Notes under the pieces: model-generated | The model's input: the letters and a program-made list of their open reading frames with translations, nothing else | What the model was told of the DNA's origin: nothing | Databases searched by the model: none | Shown: positions 42,612 to 54,464 of the stretch, piece by piece | How the letters are laid out: each line of letters opens with the position of its first letter | Numbering within the stretch: the stretch's first letter is position 1 | Made by a program: the position numbers and the translations under genes | NCBI RefSeq assembly: GCF_009649685.1 | Contig: NZ_WJPK01000002.1 | Location: forward strand, 1,151,793 to 1,215,792 | Direction of reading: 5' to 3' | Source of the DNA: Flavobacteriaceae bacterium EG-1 | Lineage (GTDB): Bacteria; Bacteroidota; Bacteroidia; Flavobacteriales; Flavobacteriaceae | Length of the DNA: 64,000 nt

Positions 42612-43652
42612 TTAGTTCTTAGCGGCTTTAATTAAATAAATGTACACCGGAAAATGATCACTATAGCCACCTGCATAACTACCACCAGCGTAGGTGCGAT
42701 AAGGATAGCCCTTGTATTGTCCCTTTTTGGTGACTAAATAATTCGGATTAAAAATTTTGGCTTTCCAAAAGCGATATTTGTTCTCTGATTCTAGTAGGTT
42801 AGCTGTGAAGTAAATTTGATCAAAAAGATTCCATTTGTCTCTGTAAGCTAAGGAACCAATTCCTTTTATGTATAACTTTTCCATAGGGTTATAAAGTGCT
42901 GAGCTATCCAAATTTTTTGTTTTACCATGTGTTTGAAGAATCTTCTTTAAACTATCGTCTGTGGGGTCATCATTTAAATCGCCCATGCTTATTATTTTTG
43001 CATTTATATCTAACCTTTGAAGCGAATCAATTATTCTTTTGTTCAGTTTTGCTGCTTTTATTCTATTGGGTTTACTTCTGGCTTCACCACCACTTCTTGA
43101 TGGCCAATGATTTACAATAAAATGTATTTGTTCATCATCTAATATACCACCTACAACCAATTGATCTCTTGTGTAATTTCGTTCACCATCTTCATTAATT
43201 AATAATAAACGATGGCTTTCAAAAGACGTAGGTAGAAATGCCGATTTTTTATAAAGTAGTGCAACATCAATTCCGCGCTCATCGGGCGAATCGAAATGAA
43301 TTATCTTGTAATCTATGCTTTTTAAATATTCATTATGAATTAAATCTTCTAGGACTTTATTATTTTCTACTTCGCTTAAACCAATTATATCTGGAGCTCT
43401 CTTAGTTACATCTAACCCAATCTCAGAAATTACTTTTGCAATATTGTTTAATTTATGGTTGTACCGATTTATCGTCCAATTGTCTTTGCCTTCTGGTGTA
43501 CGATCGTCATCAAAAATTAATGTATCGTTTTTAGTGTCAAAAAGGTTTTCAACATTGTAAAAAGCAATAGTTCTAATGCGATATTTTTTTTCTTTTTGGG
43601 AGTATAAGAGTAATGTAAACAAAAAAATAATACAGGTAAGTATTGACTTCAT
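42612..43652 (-). CDS. Secreted endonuclease/exonuclease/phosphatase (EEP) family protein
   Basis: A 346-residue exported phosphoesterase. Signal peptide 1-19 (ending LLLYSQ). The DNase I-like EEP catalytic set is complete: Asn33 (YNVENLFD), Glu94 (GLSEVEN), His182 (IVNHWPSRSGG), Asp225 and Asn227 (MGDLNDDP) and Asp332-His333 (YSDHFPV). NHWPSRSGGEARS is typical of secreted nucleases rather than exonuclease III. It could cut nucleic acids or other phosphodiesters outside the cytoplasm. It is divergent from a TonB receptor and a DUF5689/lamin-tail lipoprotein gene (43771-47875), with 118 bp between start codons. Confidence 0.9.
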   Translation of the reverse strand: MKSILTCIIFLFTLLLYSQKEKKYRIRTIAFYNVENLFDTKNDTLIFDDDRTPEGKDNWTINRYNHKLNNIAKVISEIGLDVTKRAPDIIGLSEVENNKVLEDLIHNEYLKSIDYKIIHFDSPDERGIDVALLYKKSAFLPTSFESHRLLLINEDGERNYTRDQLVVGGILDDEQIHFIVNHWPSRSGGEARSKPNRIKAAKLNKRIIDSLQRLDINAKIISMGDLNDDPTDDSLKKILQTHGKTKNLDSSALYNPMEKLYIKGIGSLAYRDKWNLFDQIYFTANLLESENKYRFWKAKIFNPNYLVTKKGQYKGYPYRTYAGGSYAGGYSDHFPVYIYLIKAAKN

Positions 43653-43770
43653 TTTCGTAAGTATTTAGGTAAAATAGCGAAAAAACTAAATATTTTGAAG
43701 GTATTTTCTTAAAACTTAACAAGTTAATCAATATATTGTATGTCATTGCTAACCAGAATACTAGCCCGAA

Positions 43771-46500
43771 ATGAGATTAACTCTCACTGTTTTATTGATA
43801 GTTTTTGGCAGTTGCGTGCTGAAAGCTCAACGTGCTTTTCTTGTGAAAGGAAAAGTATTGAGTAAACGCTTAAAAAAGCCATTATCAAGAATTGATGTTA
43901 GTATTTTTAATAGCCAATATGTAACCAAAACTTCAAGTTCCGGCCATTTTGAATTAAAAATATCTAAGGCTGGTGAATTGATACTACAGGTGTCTTCCGC
44001 AGATTTTATAATTAAAAGAATTCCTGTAATCATTGAAAATGATGTATTGGATTTAGGAATAATTTATTTGGAAGATGATAGCACTATAGAACAAACGGAT
44101 AATCTAATAACATTATCGGAGTCTGAGTTATTTGATGAAGAAGCTGATTCTAATTCGTCTGCCTTGCTGCAGGCTACACGCGATGTTTTTTTAAATAGAG
44201 CTGCTTTCGACTTTGGTCAGGCTTTCTTTAGAGTAAAAGGATACGACTCTAAAGAAGGGCAAGTTTTAATTAATGGAATATCAATGAATAAGTTATATGA
44301 CGGTAGACCGCAATGGAATAATTGGGGAGGATTAAATGACGCCATTAGAAACCAACAATTTACAAATGCAATGCAACCTTCAGATTTTACTTTTGGTGGC
44401 ATTTTGGGAAATACAAATATAGATATGCGACCATCTGGGTTAAGACCTGGTACACGTCTGTCTACTTCTTTTTCTAATAGAACTTATTCCGGAAGATTGA
44501 TGGCAACTTATAGTTCTGGTTTACAGAAAAATGGATTAGCTTATACTGTTTCGGGTTCACGAAGATGGGCTAAACAAGGTTTTATTAGTGGTACTTTGTA
44601 TGATTCTTTTTCATTCTTTACAGGATTGGAATATCAATTTAATGAGAAGAATAGTATTAATTTTACCGGTATTCTAGCAAGTAACCGTAGAGGAAGGTCC
44701 TCGGCAATTACCGAAGAAGTTTACAATCTAGTTGGTAATAAATACAATCCATACTGGGGAAATCAGGATGGTAAAATTAGAAATTCTCGAGAACGAAAAA
44801 TTGCGGAACCAATACTACTATTAAATCATTTTTATGAGTCAGATAAACTAAACATTACAACTGGAGTATCCTATCAATTTGGCGACTATACCAAAAGTAG
44901 ATTGGGATACTACAATGCCCCAAATCCAGACCCAACATATTATCGTTATTTGCCTAGCTATTATATAAATAGTTCAATAGGTGCAAATTTTGTAAGTGCA
45001 AATCAGGCCAAGCAAGGATTTATTGATAATCCACAATTAAATTGGTCAGAAATATATGTCGCAAATTCTCATGAGAAGGCTGCTTATGTGCTATATGATG
45101 ATGTTGTAAAAGACAAACAGGTTACCTTAAATACCATAGTAAATTATAATTTGAATGAAAAAATTCAGGTTGATTTTGGCACTTCATACAAAAAATTGAA
45201 ATCTGAAAACTATGCGCAAATAGAAGATTTATTAAATGCTGATTTTCATGAAGATATTGACCCATTTTCAAACACTTTAAATGATGCCAACGGCAATATA
45301 CAGAAAGTAGAAACGGATATTTTTAACTATCATTTTAAATATGATGTTTCGTCAATAAATAGTTTTATTCAATTTAGAGTTAATGAACACAAATGGAATG
45401 CCTTCCTTTCGGGTACGGTTTCAAATACGAGATACCAAAGAGAAGGCTTTTTTAAAAATCAGCGGTATGCTTCTAATTCATTAGGAAAAAGTGAAAGATT
45501 AAATTTTTTGAACTTAGGTGTTAAAGGTGGATTTTCGTATAAAATTAATGGTAGACATTGGCTCACAACAAATATGCGATTTAGCAATAGACCGCCTGTT
45601 TTGCAAAATGTTTTTATAAACCCAAGAGAGAACAATCAAACTGTTTCGGATTTAAAAGCTGAAACGCTAACCGCTATTGATCTTAATTATTTTATTCGCT
45701 TACCAAAATTGACAGGTAGGTTAACAGCTTATTATACCCGTTTTGAAAATACTACCGATGTTAATTTCTTTTTTGTTGATGCAGGAGTGGGTTCAGATTT
45801 TGTACAAGAGGTTCTTACCAATTTAGGTAAGTCACATTCGGGTGTTGAATTAGGTTTGGAATATCAATTATCATCAGCTGTTAAATTAACTTTTGTATCA
45901 GCATTGGGTAAATATATTTATGCAAGTAATCCATCGGTCTCAATTAATTTTGATACAGCTGGTGCCGAGGAGGATTTAATCAACCTCAATGGAAATATTG
46001 ACTTAGGTACGGCTTCAATTAAAAATTACAGATTGGCACAAGGTCCACAAGAAGCATTTGCTTTTGGTGTAGAATATAGAGATCCTAAATATTGGTGGAT
46101 AGGTGTAACGACCAATTACTTGGCAAAAAATTATGCAAATATTTCAACCATTACAAGAACTTCTAGCTTTTATATAAATCCAGAAACTAGTTTGCCATTT
46201 CCAGATGCTACCGAAGAAAATGTGACTGAGCTTTTATCCCAAAAACCTATGGATAATTTTTATCTATTAAATGTAGTAGGGGGAAAGTCTTGGTTAATAA
46301 AAGGAAAATATATAAGCGTTTTCGCAAGTGTAAACAATCTTTTTGATCAAGTTTTTAGATCTGGTGGTTATGAACAAAGTAGAAATGGAAATTACGGGCA
46401 ATTAAAGCAAGATAATTTAAGTGGAACTCCTTCTTTTGCTACTAAATATTGGTATGGTTATGGGCGTACATATTTTTTAAATGTAGCCTATAGTTTTTGA
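43771..46500 (+). CDS. TonB-dependent receptor of the putative nucleic-acid locus
   Basis: A 909-residue outer-membrane receptor. Signal peptide 1-19 (ending CVLKAQ); CarboxypepD_reg-like domain about 20-110 (VKGKVLSKRLKKPLSRIDVSI, in part); plug about 130-240 with FRVKGYDSKEGQVLING and NGISMNKLYDGRPQWNNWGGL; long barrel ending FLNVAYSF. The plug is related to that of the receptor at 37709. It is followed 10 bp later by the DUF5689/lamin-tail lipoprotein gene, which takes the position a SusD-like lipoprotein has in sugar loci. Confidence 0.92.
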   Translation: MRLTLTVLLIVFGSCVLKAQRAFLVKGKVLSKRLKKPLSRIDVSIFNSQYVTKTSSSGHFELKISKAGELILQVSSADFIIKRIPVIIENDVLDLGIIYLEDDSTIEQTDNLITLSESELFDEEADSNSSALLQATRDVFLNRAAFDFGQAFFRVKGYDSKEGQVLINGISMNKLYDGRPQWNNWGGLNDAIRNQQFTNAMQPSDFTFGGILGNTNIDMRPSGLRPGTRLSTSFSNRTYSGRLMATYSSGLQKNGLAYTVSGSRRWAKQGFISGTLYDSFSFFTGLEYQFNEKNSINFTGILASNRRGRSSAITEEVYNLVGNKYNPYWGNQDGKIRNSRERKIAEPILLLNHFYESDKLNITTGVSYQFGDYTKSRLGYYNAPNPDPTYYRYLPSYYINSSIGANFVSANQAKQGFIDNPQLNWSEIYVANSHEKAAYVLYDDVVKDKQVTLNTIVNYNLNEKIQVDFGTSYKKLKSENYAQIEDLLNADFHEDIDPFSNTLNDANGNIQKVETDIFNYHFKYDVSSINSFIQFRVNEHKWNAFLSGTVSNTRYQREGFFKNQRYASNSLGKSERLNFLNLGVKGGFSYKINGRHWLTTNMRFSNRPPVLQNVFINPRENNQTVSDLKAETLTAIDLNYFIRLPKLTGRLTAYYTRFENTTDVNFFFVDAGVGSDFVQEVLTNLGKSHSGVELGLEYQLSSAVKLTFVSALGKYIYASNPSVSINFDTAGAEEDLINLNGNIDLGTASIKNYRLAQGPQEAFAFGVEYRDPKYWWIGVTTNYLAKNYANISTITRTSSFYINPETSLPFPDATEENVTELLSQKPMDNFYLLNVVGGKSWLIKGKYISVFASVNNLFDQVFRSGGYEQSRNGNYGQLKQDNLSGTPSFATKYWYGYGRTYFLNVAYSF

Positions 46501-46510
46501 AAAATTTTTA

Positions 46511-47875
46511 ATGAAAAAAAATAGTTATTTAATAAATGCTTTTGTCTTAATAGTTCTCCTATTAAACAATTCGGCTTGCGTTAAAAACAGAGAATTTATA
46601 CCTATAGAAAATACTTGTTCTTCATTAGTGGCAAATGCAACTTATAGCGATGTAAAATTGTTATATGAAAATGAAACTATTCAAATTCAAGAAGATTTAA
46701 TTATTGAAGGATATATTATTTCATCAGATCAAGTTGGTAACTTTTTTAGTGTCTTACATTTTCAAGACGAATTGGTTAATCCTACAGAAGGGTTTCAAAT
46801 TGAAATAGATTTGAGGGATTCATATTTATTTTATGACTTGGGGAGTAAAATTAGTATTAAATTGAAAGGTTTGTATATTGGTAAAAGCAATGAGGTTTAT
46901 AAATTGGGAGGTGCTTTTACTTCTTTTGGAAATCTCTCCGTAGGTAGATTGCCGGCAGCAATTGTAAATCAGCATATATTTATTTCTTGTGAGGAAAGAA
47001 AATTGGTAGAAGCAACAATCATTGAAATTTCTGATGTAAATAAGCAACCGATAAATACATTGGTGAAATTCGATAATGTTCAAATTATTGAAGAAGAAAT
47101 TGGACTTTCTTTTGCTATTGATTCTGAAGAGACCAAACGTACAATAACCGATTGTAACGCAAATGAAATTGTGCTGTTAAATAGTGGTTATTCTGAATTT
47201 TATAACGATAGAATTCCGATAGAAAATGGTTCTGTAACAGGTGTATTGGTACGCAATAAAAATGAGTTTCAAATAATTGTTAGAAATACAAATGATTTAA
47301 ATTTAAATCAAGATCGTTGTAAAGGTTTGGAAGAAATTTCATCAGATCAAATTTTTATTTCTGAATTGGCGGACCCCGATAATAATGCTGGTGCTAGATT
47401 CATAGAATTGTATAATTCGAGTGGAACAACTATTTTTTTAAATGGGTGGAATTTAAATCGATATACGAATGATAACCAGGAAATTAGTTCTAGTTTAGAT
47501 CTTTCAGGTTTGGAAATTTATGCTGAAAGCACACTTGTTATCGCTGCAAATTCTGAGGAATTCTTTTCGGTTTACGGGTTTGAGCCCGATTTTGTAGCTG
47601 GAAAGAATAGTCCAGCTGATTCTAATGGTGATGATAACTTTCAATTAATGGATCCATTTAATAATGTTATAGATACCTTCGGCGTAATTGGTGAGGATGG
47701 GTCGAATACGAATCATGAATTTGAAGATGGTCGTGCAGTTCGTAAATCGGATATAAAAATTGGAAATGCTTTATTTGATGCAAACGAATGGATAATATCA
47801 AATGATAGTGGTGGCAATGCTACAATTAATGCGCCACAAGTTGCCCCTAACAATTTTACGCCAGGCATTCGATAA
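46511..47875 (+). CDS. DUF5689 and lamin-tail domain lipoprotein
   Basis: A 454-residue lipoprotein (lipobox NNSAC, Cys23). Residues about 33-265 form a DUF5689 region, an OB-like beta domain (IIEGYIISSDQVGNFFSVLHFQD, in part, and IIVRNTNDLNL). Residues about 278-400 form a lamin-tail domain (IFISELADPDNNAGARFIELYN and WNLNRYTND). OB-fold plus lamin-tail domains accompany the EEP nuclease domain in secreted nucleases such as ExeM; here the EEP part is the neighbouring divergent gene. Probably a surface or periplasmic binding partner of the receptor encoded just upstream. A terminator follows. Confidence 0.85.
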   Translation: MKKNSYLINAFVLIVLLLNNSACVKNREFIPIENTCSSLVANATYSDVKLLYENETIQIQEDLIIEGYIISSDQVGNFFSVLHFQDELVNPTEGFQIEIDLRDSYLFYDLGSKISIKLKGLYIGKSNEVYKLGGAFTSFGNLSVGRLPAAIVNQHIFISCEERKLVEATIIEISDVNKQPINTLVKFDNVQIIEEEIGLSFAIDSEETKRTITDCNANEIVLLNSGYSEFYNDRIPIENGSVTGVLVRNKNEFQIIVRNTNDLNLNQDRCKGLEEISSDQIFISELADPDNNAGARFIELYNSSGTTIFLNGWNLNRYTNDNQEISSSLDLSGLEIYAESTLVIAANSEEFFSVYGFEPDFVAGKNSPADSNGDDNFQLMDPFNNVIDTFGVIGEDGSNTNHEFEDGRAVRKSDIKIGNALFDANEWIISNDSGGNATINAPQVAPNNFTPGIR

Positions 47876-47908
47876 AAAAACCGCCTAATATAAATAAGGC
47901 GGTTTTCT
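47874..47908. terminator. Bidirectional terminator between lipoprotein and katG
   Basis: AAAACCGCCT (47877-47886) pairs with AGGCGGTTTT (47897-47906) around a 10-nt loop, with an A tract on the left, so it can end both convergent genes. Confidence 0.85.
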
Positions 47909-47938
47909 ATAAATACTACATTGATTTTTACATGTGTT

Positions 47939-50221
<2,283 letters not shown>

Positions 50222-50385
50222 TTAAAAAACCAATCCATATGTTATAGATGTTTTCTTGATTTATATTATTCAACTATTGATATTATCTATAATATAAATT
50301 TATTTCCTTCTTTTTACTACTTAATTTAGCTAAATGATGGATTTAAAAACAATTTAGTGTACTTGTTTTTTATAATTTTATATCA

Positions 50386-50856
50386 ATGGAAAATGAAGTT
50401 TTATTTACAGAAATTCGGAATGGTAATGTTGCTAAAGTAAAATTAATACTAGATGAAAATATAGAGGCAATTAATATTCGTGATCAGCGAGGTTCTACGC
50501 CGCTTATTTTAGCTACCTATTACAATCATGAAGAAATTGTTGACATGCTTTTAGATAAAGGTGCTGCTATTAATGCGAAAGATTCTTCAGGAAATACGGC
50601 ATTAATGGGTATTTGTTTTAAAGGATTTACAAAAATCGCAGAAAATCTTATTGCACATGGAGCAGATATAAATGTGCGTAATTCAATGGGTGGAACTTGC
50701 TTAATTTACGCTGCAACTTTTAATCATTTAAACATTGCTAAATTATTAATTGTCAATGGAGCAGATGTAACTGTTAAGGATGCTAGAGGCAACTCTGCAT
50801 TAGATCATGCAAAAATGCAAGGTAGTGCCGATATGATTTCTTTACTTGAAAAATAA
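50386..50856 (+). CDS. Ankyrin repeat protein
   Basis: A 156-residue protein made of about four to five ankyrin repeats from residue 4 to the end (for example RGSTPLILATYYNHEEIVDMLLDKGA and GNTALMGICFKGFTKIAENL, in part). No signal sequence, so it is cytosolic. It starts 200 bp from the divergent katG. In Pseudomonas an ankyrin protein beside katB is needed for full catalase activity, so a support role for KatG is a reasonable inference. Its stop abuts the ATG of the next gene. Confidence 0.9.
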   Translation: MENEVLFTEIRNGNVAKVKLILDENIEAINIRDQRGSTPLILATYYNHEEIVDMLLDKGAAINAKDSSGNTALMGICFKGFTKIAENLIAHGADINVRNSMGGTCLIYAATFNHLNIAKLLIVNGADVTVKDARGNSALDHAKMQGSADMISLLEK

Positions 50857-51630
50857 ATGAAGGATCAATTAAATATTGCAATGGTTCAGACTTCTATTGT
50901 TTGGGAAGATCCAAAAGCCAATAGAACAATTCTTTCTAAAAAATTAAAACCCATTCATTCAGAGGTTGATTTAGTTATCCTACCAGAAATGTTTACTTCA
51001 GGTTTTACTATGAATCCTGAAAATTTAGGAGATTCAGAGGACCAAAAAACGATAGATTGGATGCAAGAATTTGCGGTCACTAAAAGCTTGGCCATAATGG
51101 GAAGTATGCCTTATTTTGAAAATAATGTATATACCAATCGTCTCTTTTTTATTACTGACCAGGGTGAAAAGTATTTTTATGATAAAAAACACACTTTTAC
51201 ACTTGCTGGTGAAGATAAAGTTTATCAGTCAGGATCTGAAAGACTTATTGTTTCGTACAAAGGATTTAAAATTTGCCCAATGATATGTTATGATTTACGT
51301 TTTCCAGTTTGGGCTAGATATAAGAATGATTACGATGTTTTAATTTATGTTGCTAATTGGCCAGAACCAAGAATTGCTGCTTGGGATACTTTATTGAAAG
51401 CTCGCGCTATAGAAAATTTAGCATATTGTGTTGGTGTTAATAGAGTAGGGGAAGATAATAATGGTCTGAATTACTCTGGTCACTCGTCAGTTTTTAATGC
51501 TCTAGGAGAACAAATAGTATTTTCTTCAACCGAAGAAATTATTTATAGTACAATAGATAAAAATCAAATACTAAATACTCGAAAAAAACTGATGTTTTTA
51601 GAAGATAAAGACGATTTTAGGTTAAATTAA
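50857..51630 (+). CDS. Omega-amidase-like carbon-nitrogen hydrolase (YafV type)
   Basis: A 257-residue nitrilase-superfamily enzyme. The Glu-Lys-Cys triad is visible: Glu44 (LPEMFTSGF), Lys110 (FYDKKHTF) and Cys144 (CPMICYDLRFP). The sequence layout and length fit YafV/NIT2 omega-amidases, which hydrolyse the 2-oxoacid amides made by glutamine and methionine-salvage transaminases. It begins directly after the ankyrin gene stop codon, implying cotranscription, though no metabolic link is evident. Confidence 0.92.
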   Translation: MKDQLNIAMVQTSIVWEDPKANRTILSKKLKPIHSEVDLVILPEMFTSGFTMNPENLGDSEDQKTIDWMQEFAVTKSLAIMGSMPYFENNVYTNRLFFITDQGEKYFYDKKHTFTLAGEDKVYQSGSERLIVSYKGFKICPMICYDLRFPVWARYKNDYDVLIYVANWPEPRIAAWDTLLKARAIENLAYCVGVNRVGEDNNGLNYSGHSSVFNALGEQIVFSSTEEIIYSTIDKNQILNTRKKLMFLEDKDDFRLN

Positions 51631-51683
51631 AAAAGTATACTGAACTATATTTTATTGATTTTACTACGGTTATAAATTAGTTA

Positions 51684-52088
51684 TTATGCACTAATATTTA
51701 CGAGTATACTTTGTAAATCTTTTGCTGAAAATGGTTTTAATATATAATTATGTATTATTTCATAATTCCCAACCCTTTCAAGGTCTCTTGGGTCTACAGA
51801 TGAACTAATTATATATACAATAACTTTATCTTTATTATTATTTTCTATTTTGGTGAATTCTTCTAAAAACTCCCACCCATTCATAATAGGCATGTTTAAA
51901 TCTAAAAAGATTATCGAAGGTAATTCTTTGCCCGATTCTGTAAGATTTATAAATTCGGCTAGTGCTTCTTGACCATTATTGAAAACAAGTATTTCTTCAC
52001 AGAAATCGACTTCTTGAATTATTCTTTTAGTGCCATAAATGAAAATATCATCATCATCAATTATACACGAAGTTTGAATTTTTTTCAT
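51684..52088 (-). CDS. Single-domain response regulator
   Basis: A 134-residue receiver domain without an output domain. Acidic residues Asp11-Asp14 open the pocket, the phospho-acceptor is Asp63 (IFLDLNMPIMNGW), and Lys118 sits in ILKPFS. The last 10 residues end the domain. It lies 19 bp after the PAS histidine kinase gene on the same strand and is the likely partner; with no DNA-binding domain it must act by protein contact or as a relay. Confidence 0.93.
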   Translation of the reverse strand: MKKIQTSCIIDDDDIFIYGTKRIIQEVDFCEEILVFNNGQEALAEFINLTESGKELPSIIFLDLNMPIMNGWEFLEEFTKIENNNKDKVIVYIISSSVDPRDLERVGNYEIIHNYILKPFSAKDLQSILVNISA

Positions 52089-52107
52089 AATTCTATTATT
52101 GTTTTAT

Positions 52108-54309
52108 TTAGGCTTTTTTTAATTTTAGAATAAAGGTAGTACCTTTTTTAAGTTCGCTTGTTAATTCTATTTTACCATTCATTGCTTCAATTTGATTTTT
52201 AGTAATAAACAAACCAATTCCTTTGGCGTCTTTATTATTATGAAAAGTCTTATACATGCCAAATATTTTCTTTCCATGTCGTTCTAAATCAATTCCTAGG
52301 CCATTATCGGTAAATTTTATTTCAATGAATTCGTTTTTTACTTCAGATAAAATAATAATTTTTGGTTTACGATTTGGTGCCGAATACTTTAAAGAATTTG
52401 AAAATAGATTTAGTAAAATACTATCTAAATATGCTGGTACAGCATTTACAAAATGTGTTTTGCAAATATTAAACTCATACGATGCATCCTTTTCTTGAAT
52501 TAAACCAGCAAGAGTATCTTTTACTCTATTGGCAGCATTAAGTAGGCTTTCACTCTTCATTGTCTCTAAGGCACCTGTTTTAATTAAGACAACTTCGTTT
52601 AAATGGTGTACGGTTTCATTCAAACTCTCTGCCGCATTACCCAGCATTTTTTCTATATTCTGTTTTTCATTTGGGTCACTTTCTAAATGTAAGAATCTGG
52701 TCAACATTAACATGTTGCTCGAATGTGATCTTAGATTATGTGAGACTATATGAGCAAAATTCATTAAACTAGCATTTTGACCCTTGGTAACTTCAACAAG
52801 CGTTTGTAATCTTTTTTCCGCTTCAATACGTGAAGTTATATTTACTATTTGACCAATTAAATGACAAAGATTACCATCAATGTCATTTACGGAAGTTATC
52901 GTAATTAATGAATGAACAATATTTCCATTTTTATGGTAAAATCTCTTTTCTGCTTCAATACTTGTAAATTCACCTGAAATTAACCGTTTTTTAAATTTCT
53001 TCGATTTTTCTATATCATCTGGAAAAGTAATATCGAAAGCAGTTTTATTAAGTAATTCTTCACGAGTATATCCTAACATTTTACACATGCTATCGTTTAC
53101 TTCAATTATTTTTCCATCTAGATTAATTTTAGTCATTCCTACATTGGAATTTGAAAAAATAGAAGTAAAAGATTCGTTATTGCGTAAAAGTTCTAGTTTC
53201 GTGTTTTTGAATTCGGTTATATCCCAATTAGCACCAATTATCTTTATTGGTTTGTTTTCTAGGTCATATATTATTGCACCTCTACCTTTTATATGGCGAA
53301 TAGTACCATCTGGCCATATTATTCTATAGTCAGTATCAAAATTCTTTTGACCTTTGAATGCCAAATTAATAGCTTTAATACTTTTATGATAATCATCTGG
53401 GTGTATTATTGAACGCAATGTTTCGTATCCAGAAAAGCTGTTTTTGTCAACTTTGTAAACTTCAAAAGTAATATCATCCCATTGAAGATTTTTGCCCTCA
53501 AAATCATAGTTCCAAATGCCAATCTTCGCAGCATTAGTTGCCATTGCCAATCGATCGGAAACTTTATGATATTCTAGTTCTGTTCTTTTTTTCTCGTCAA
53601 TATCTTGAAAAGTGCCATAAATTCGAATACATTCTCCATTAAACACTTCTGTTTCGCCCTTTGCTCTTACCCAAACTTCATTTCCTTTGGCAGTAATTAT
53701 TTGTAGTTCAACATCCCAGGTAGTGCCTTTTGCAATGGCTTCACTTACGCATCTTGTAATTTCATCCTTAGAAGTTCCTTCTTTGTAAAAATTTATGCTT
53801 GTTTCTAAATCGGGTTTATAATCTAATGGTACTTCATGTATTTCTTTGGTTACGTCGGTCCAATGTACCTGTCCATTGCGTAAATCAACTTCCCAACCTC
53901 CAATTCTTGCAACTTTTTGAGCTTTAAGTAACACTTCTTCACGGTGCTTATCTTCTGTAATATCTTCTTCTATAATAGATAAACCGGCGATTATACCATT
54001 TTCATCGTTCCATGAGTTAATAGTACATTTTGCCCATTTTATTCGTCCAAATGTGTCAATTGATTTTAATGCTTTAGATGCTATTTGTTTACCCTGAAGA
54101 CAACTTTCATAAATTTCTTTTGCTTCTTCGGAGGTTTGCGGGAGAATTTCGTAATAGGATTTTCCTAATACCGAAGTTTTTTTTTGAGCTATTTCTTTTA
54201 ACCACACATCGGAATATCCAATTATAAGCATATTTGTGTCTACGACAACAACTGCCTTAGGTGAACTTTTTACGAATAACGAAATAGATGATGTAATTAA
54301 ATCGGTCAT
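52108..54309 (-). CDS. Multi-PAS cytosolic sensor histidine kinase
   Basis: A 733-residue kinase without membrane helices. Four PAS regions are visible: about 10-120, 125-240 (ARIGGWEVDLRNGQVHWTDV), 250-370 (KIGIWNYDFEGKNLQWDD) and 375-500 (SFTSIFSNSNVGMTKINLDG). A dimerisation helix has the phospho-acceptor His524 in HIVSHNLRSH, an atypical H-box common in Bacteroidota, followed by a HATPase domain with N-box LNLFSNSLKYS near 635 and GLGIDLERHGKKIFGMY. The last part GIGLFITKNQIEAMNG closes the ATP pocket. It is followed by the response regulator gene. Confidence 0.93.
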   Translation of the reverse strand: MTDLITSSISLFVKSSPKAVVVVDTNMLIIGYSDVWLKEIAQKKTSVLGKSYYEILPQTSEEAKEIYESCLQGKQIASKALKSIDTFGRIKWAKCTINSWNDENGIIAGLSIIEEDITEDKHREEVLLKAQKVARIGGWEVDLRNGQVHWTDVTKEIHEVPLDYKPDLETSINFYKEGTSKDEITRCVSEAIAKGTTWDVELQIITAKGNEVWVRAKGETEVFNGECIRIYGTFQDIDEKKRTELEYHKVSDRLAMATNAAKIGIWNYDFEGKNLQWDDITFEVYKVDKNSFSGYETLRSIIHPDDYHKSIKAINLAFKGQKNFDTDYRIIWPDGTIRHIKGRGAIIYDLENKPIKIIGANWDITEFKNTKLELLRNNESFTSIFSNSNVGMTKINLDGKIIEVNDSMCKMLGYTREELLNKTAFDITFPDDIEKSKKFKKRLISGEFTSIEAEKRFYHKNGNIVHSLITITSVNDIDGNLCHLIGQIVNITSRIEAEKRLQTLVEVTKGQNASLMNFAHIVSHNLRSHSSNMLMLTRFLHLESDPNEKQNIEKMLGNAAESLNETVHHLNEVVLIKTGALETMKSESLLNAANRVKDTLAGLIQEKDASYEFNICKTHFVNAVPAYLDSILLNLFSNSLKYSAPNRKPKIIILSEVKNEFIEIKFTDNGLGIDLERHGKKIFGMYKTFHNNKDAKGIGLFITKNQIEAMNGKIELTSELKKGTTFILKLKKA

Positions 54310-54464
54310 GTTCTACAGGAAAACTTTCTAGTTTACTACTACTAAACGTAAGAAAACACTTAAAAAGTATGTAGTATATTGTAAAAGTGTAAATATGAGT
54401 TATGACTCTTAAAATTAAAGATTTTAAGACTTGATTTAAAGCTATTTAATTCGAAAAAATTTGT

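Noticed and set aside
54408..54428. Inverted repeat CTTAAAAT/ATTTTAAG as a terminator
   Set aside because: It has only A-T rich pairs, weak stability and no following T tract on either strand; it lies upstream of the kinase gene, not at a gene end.
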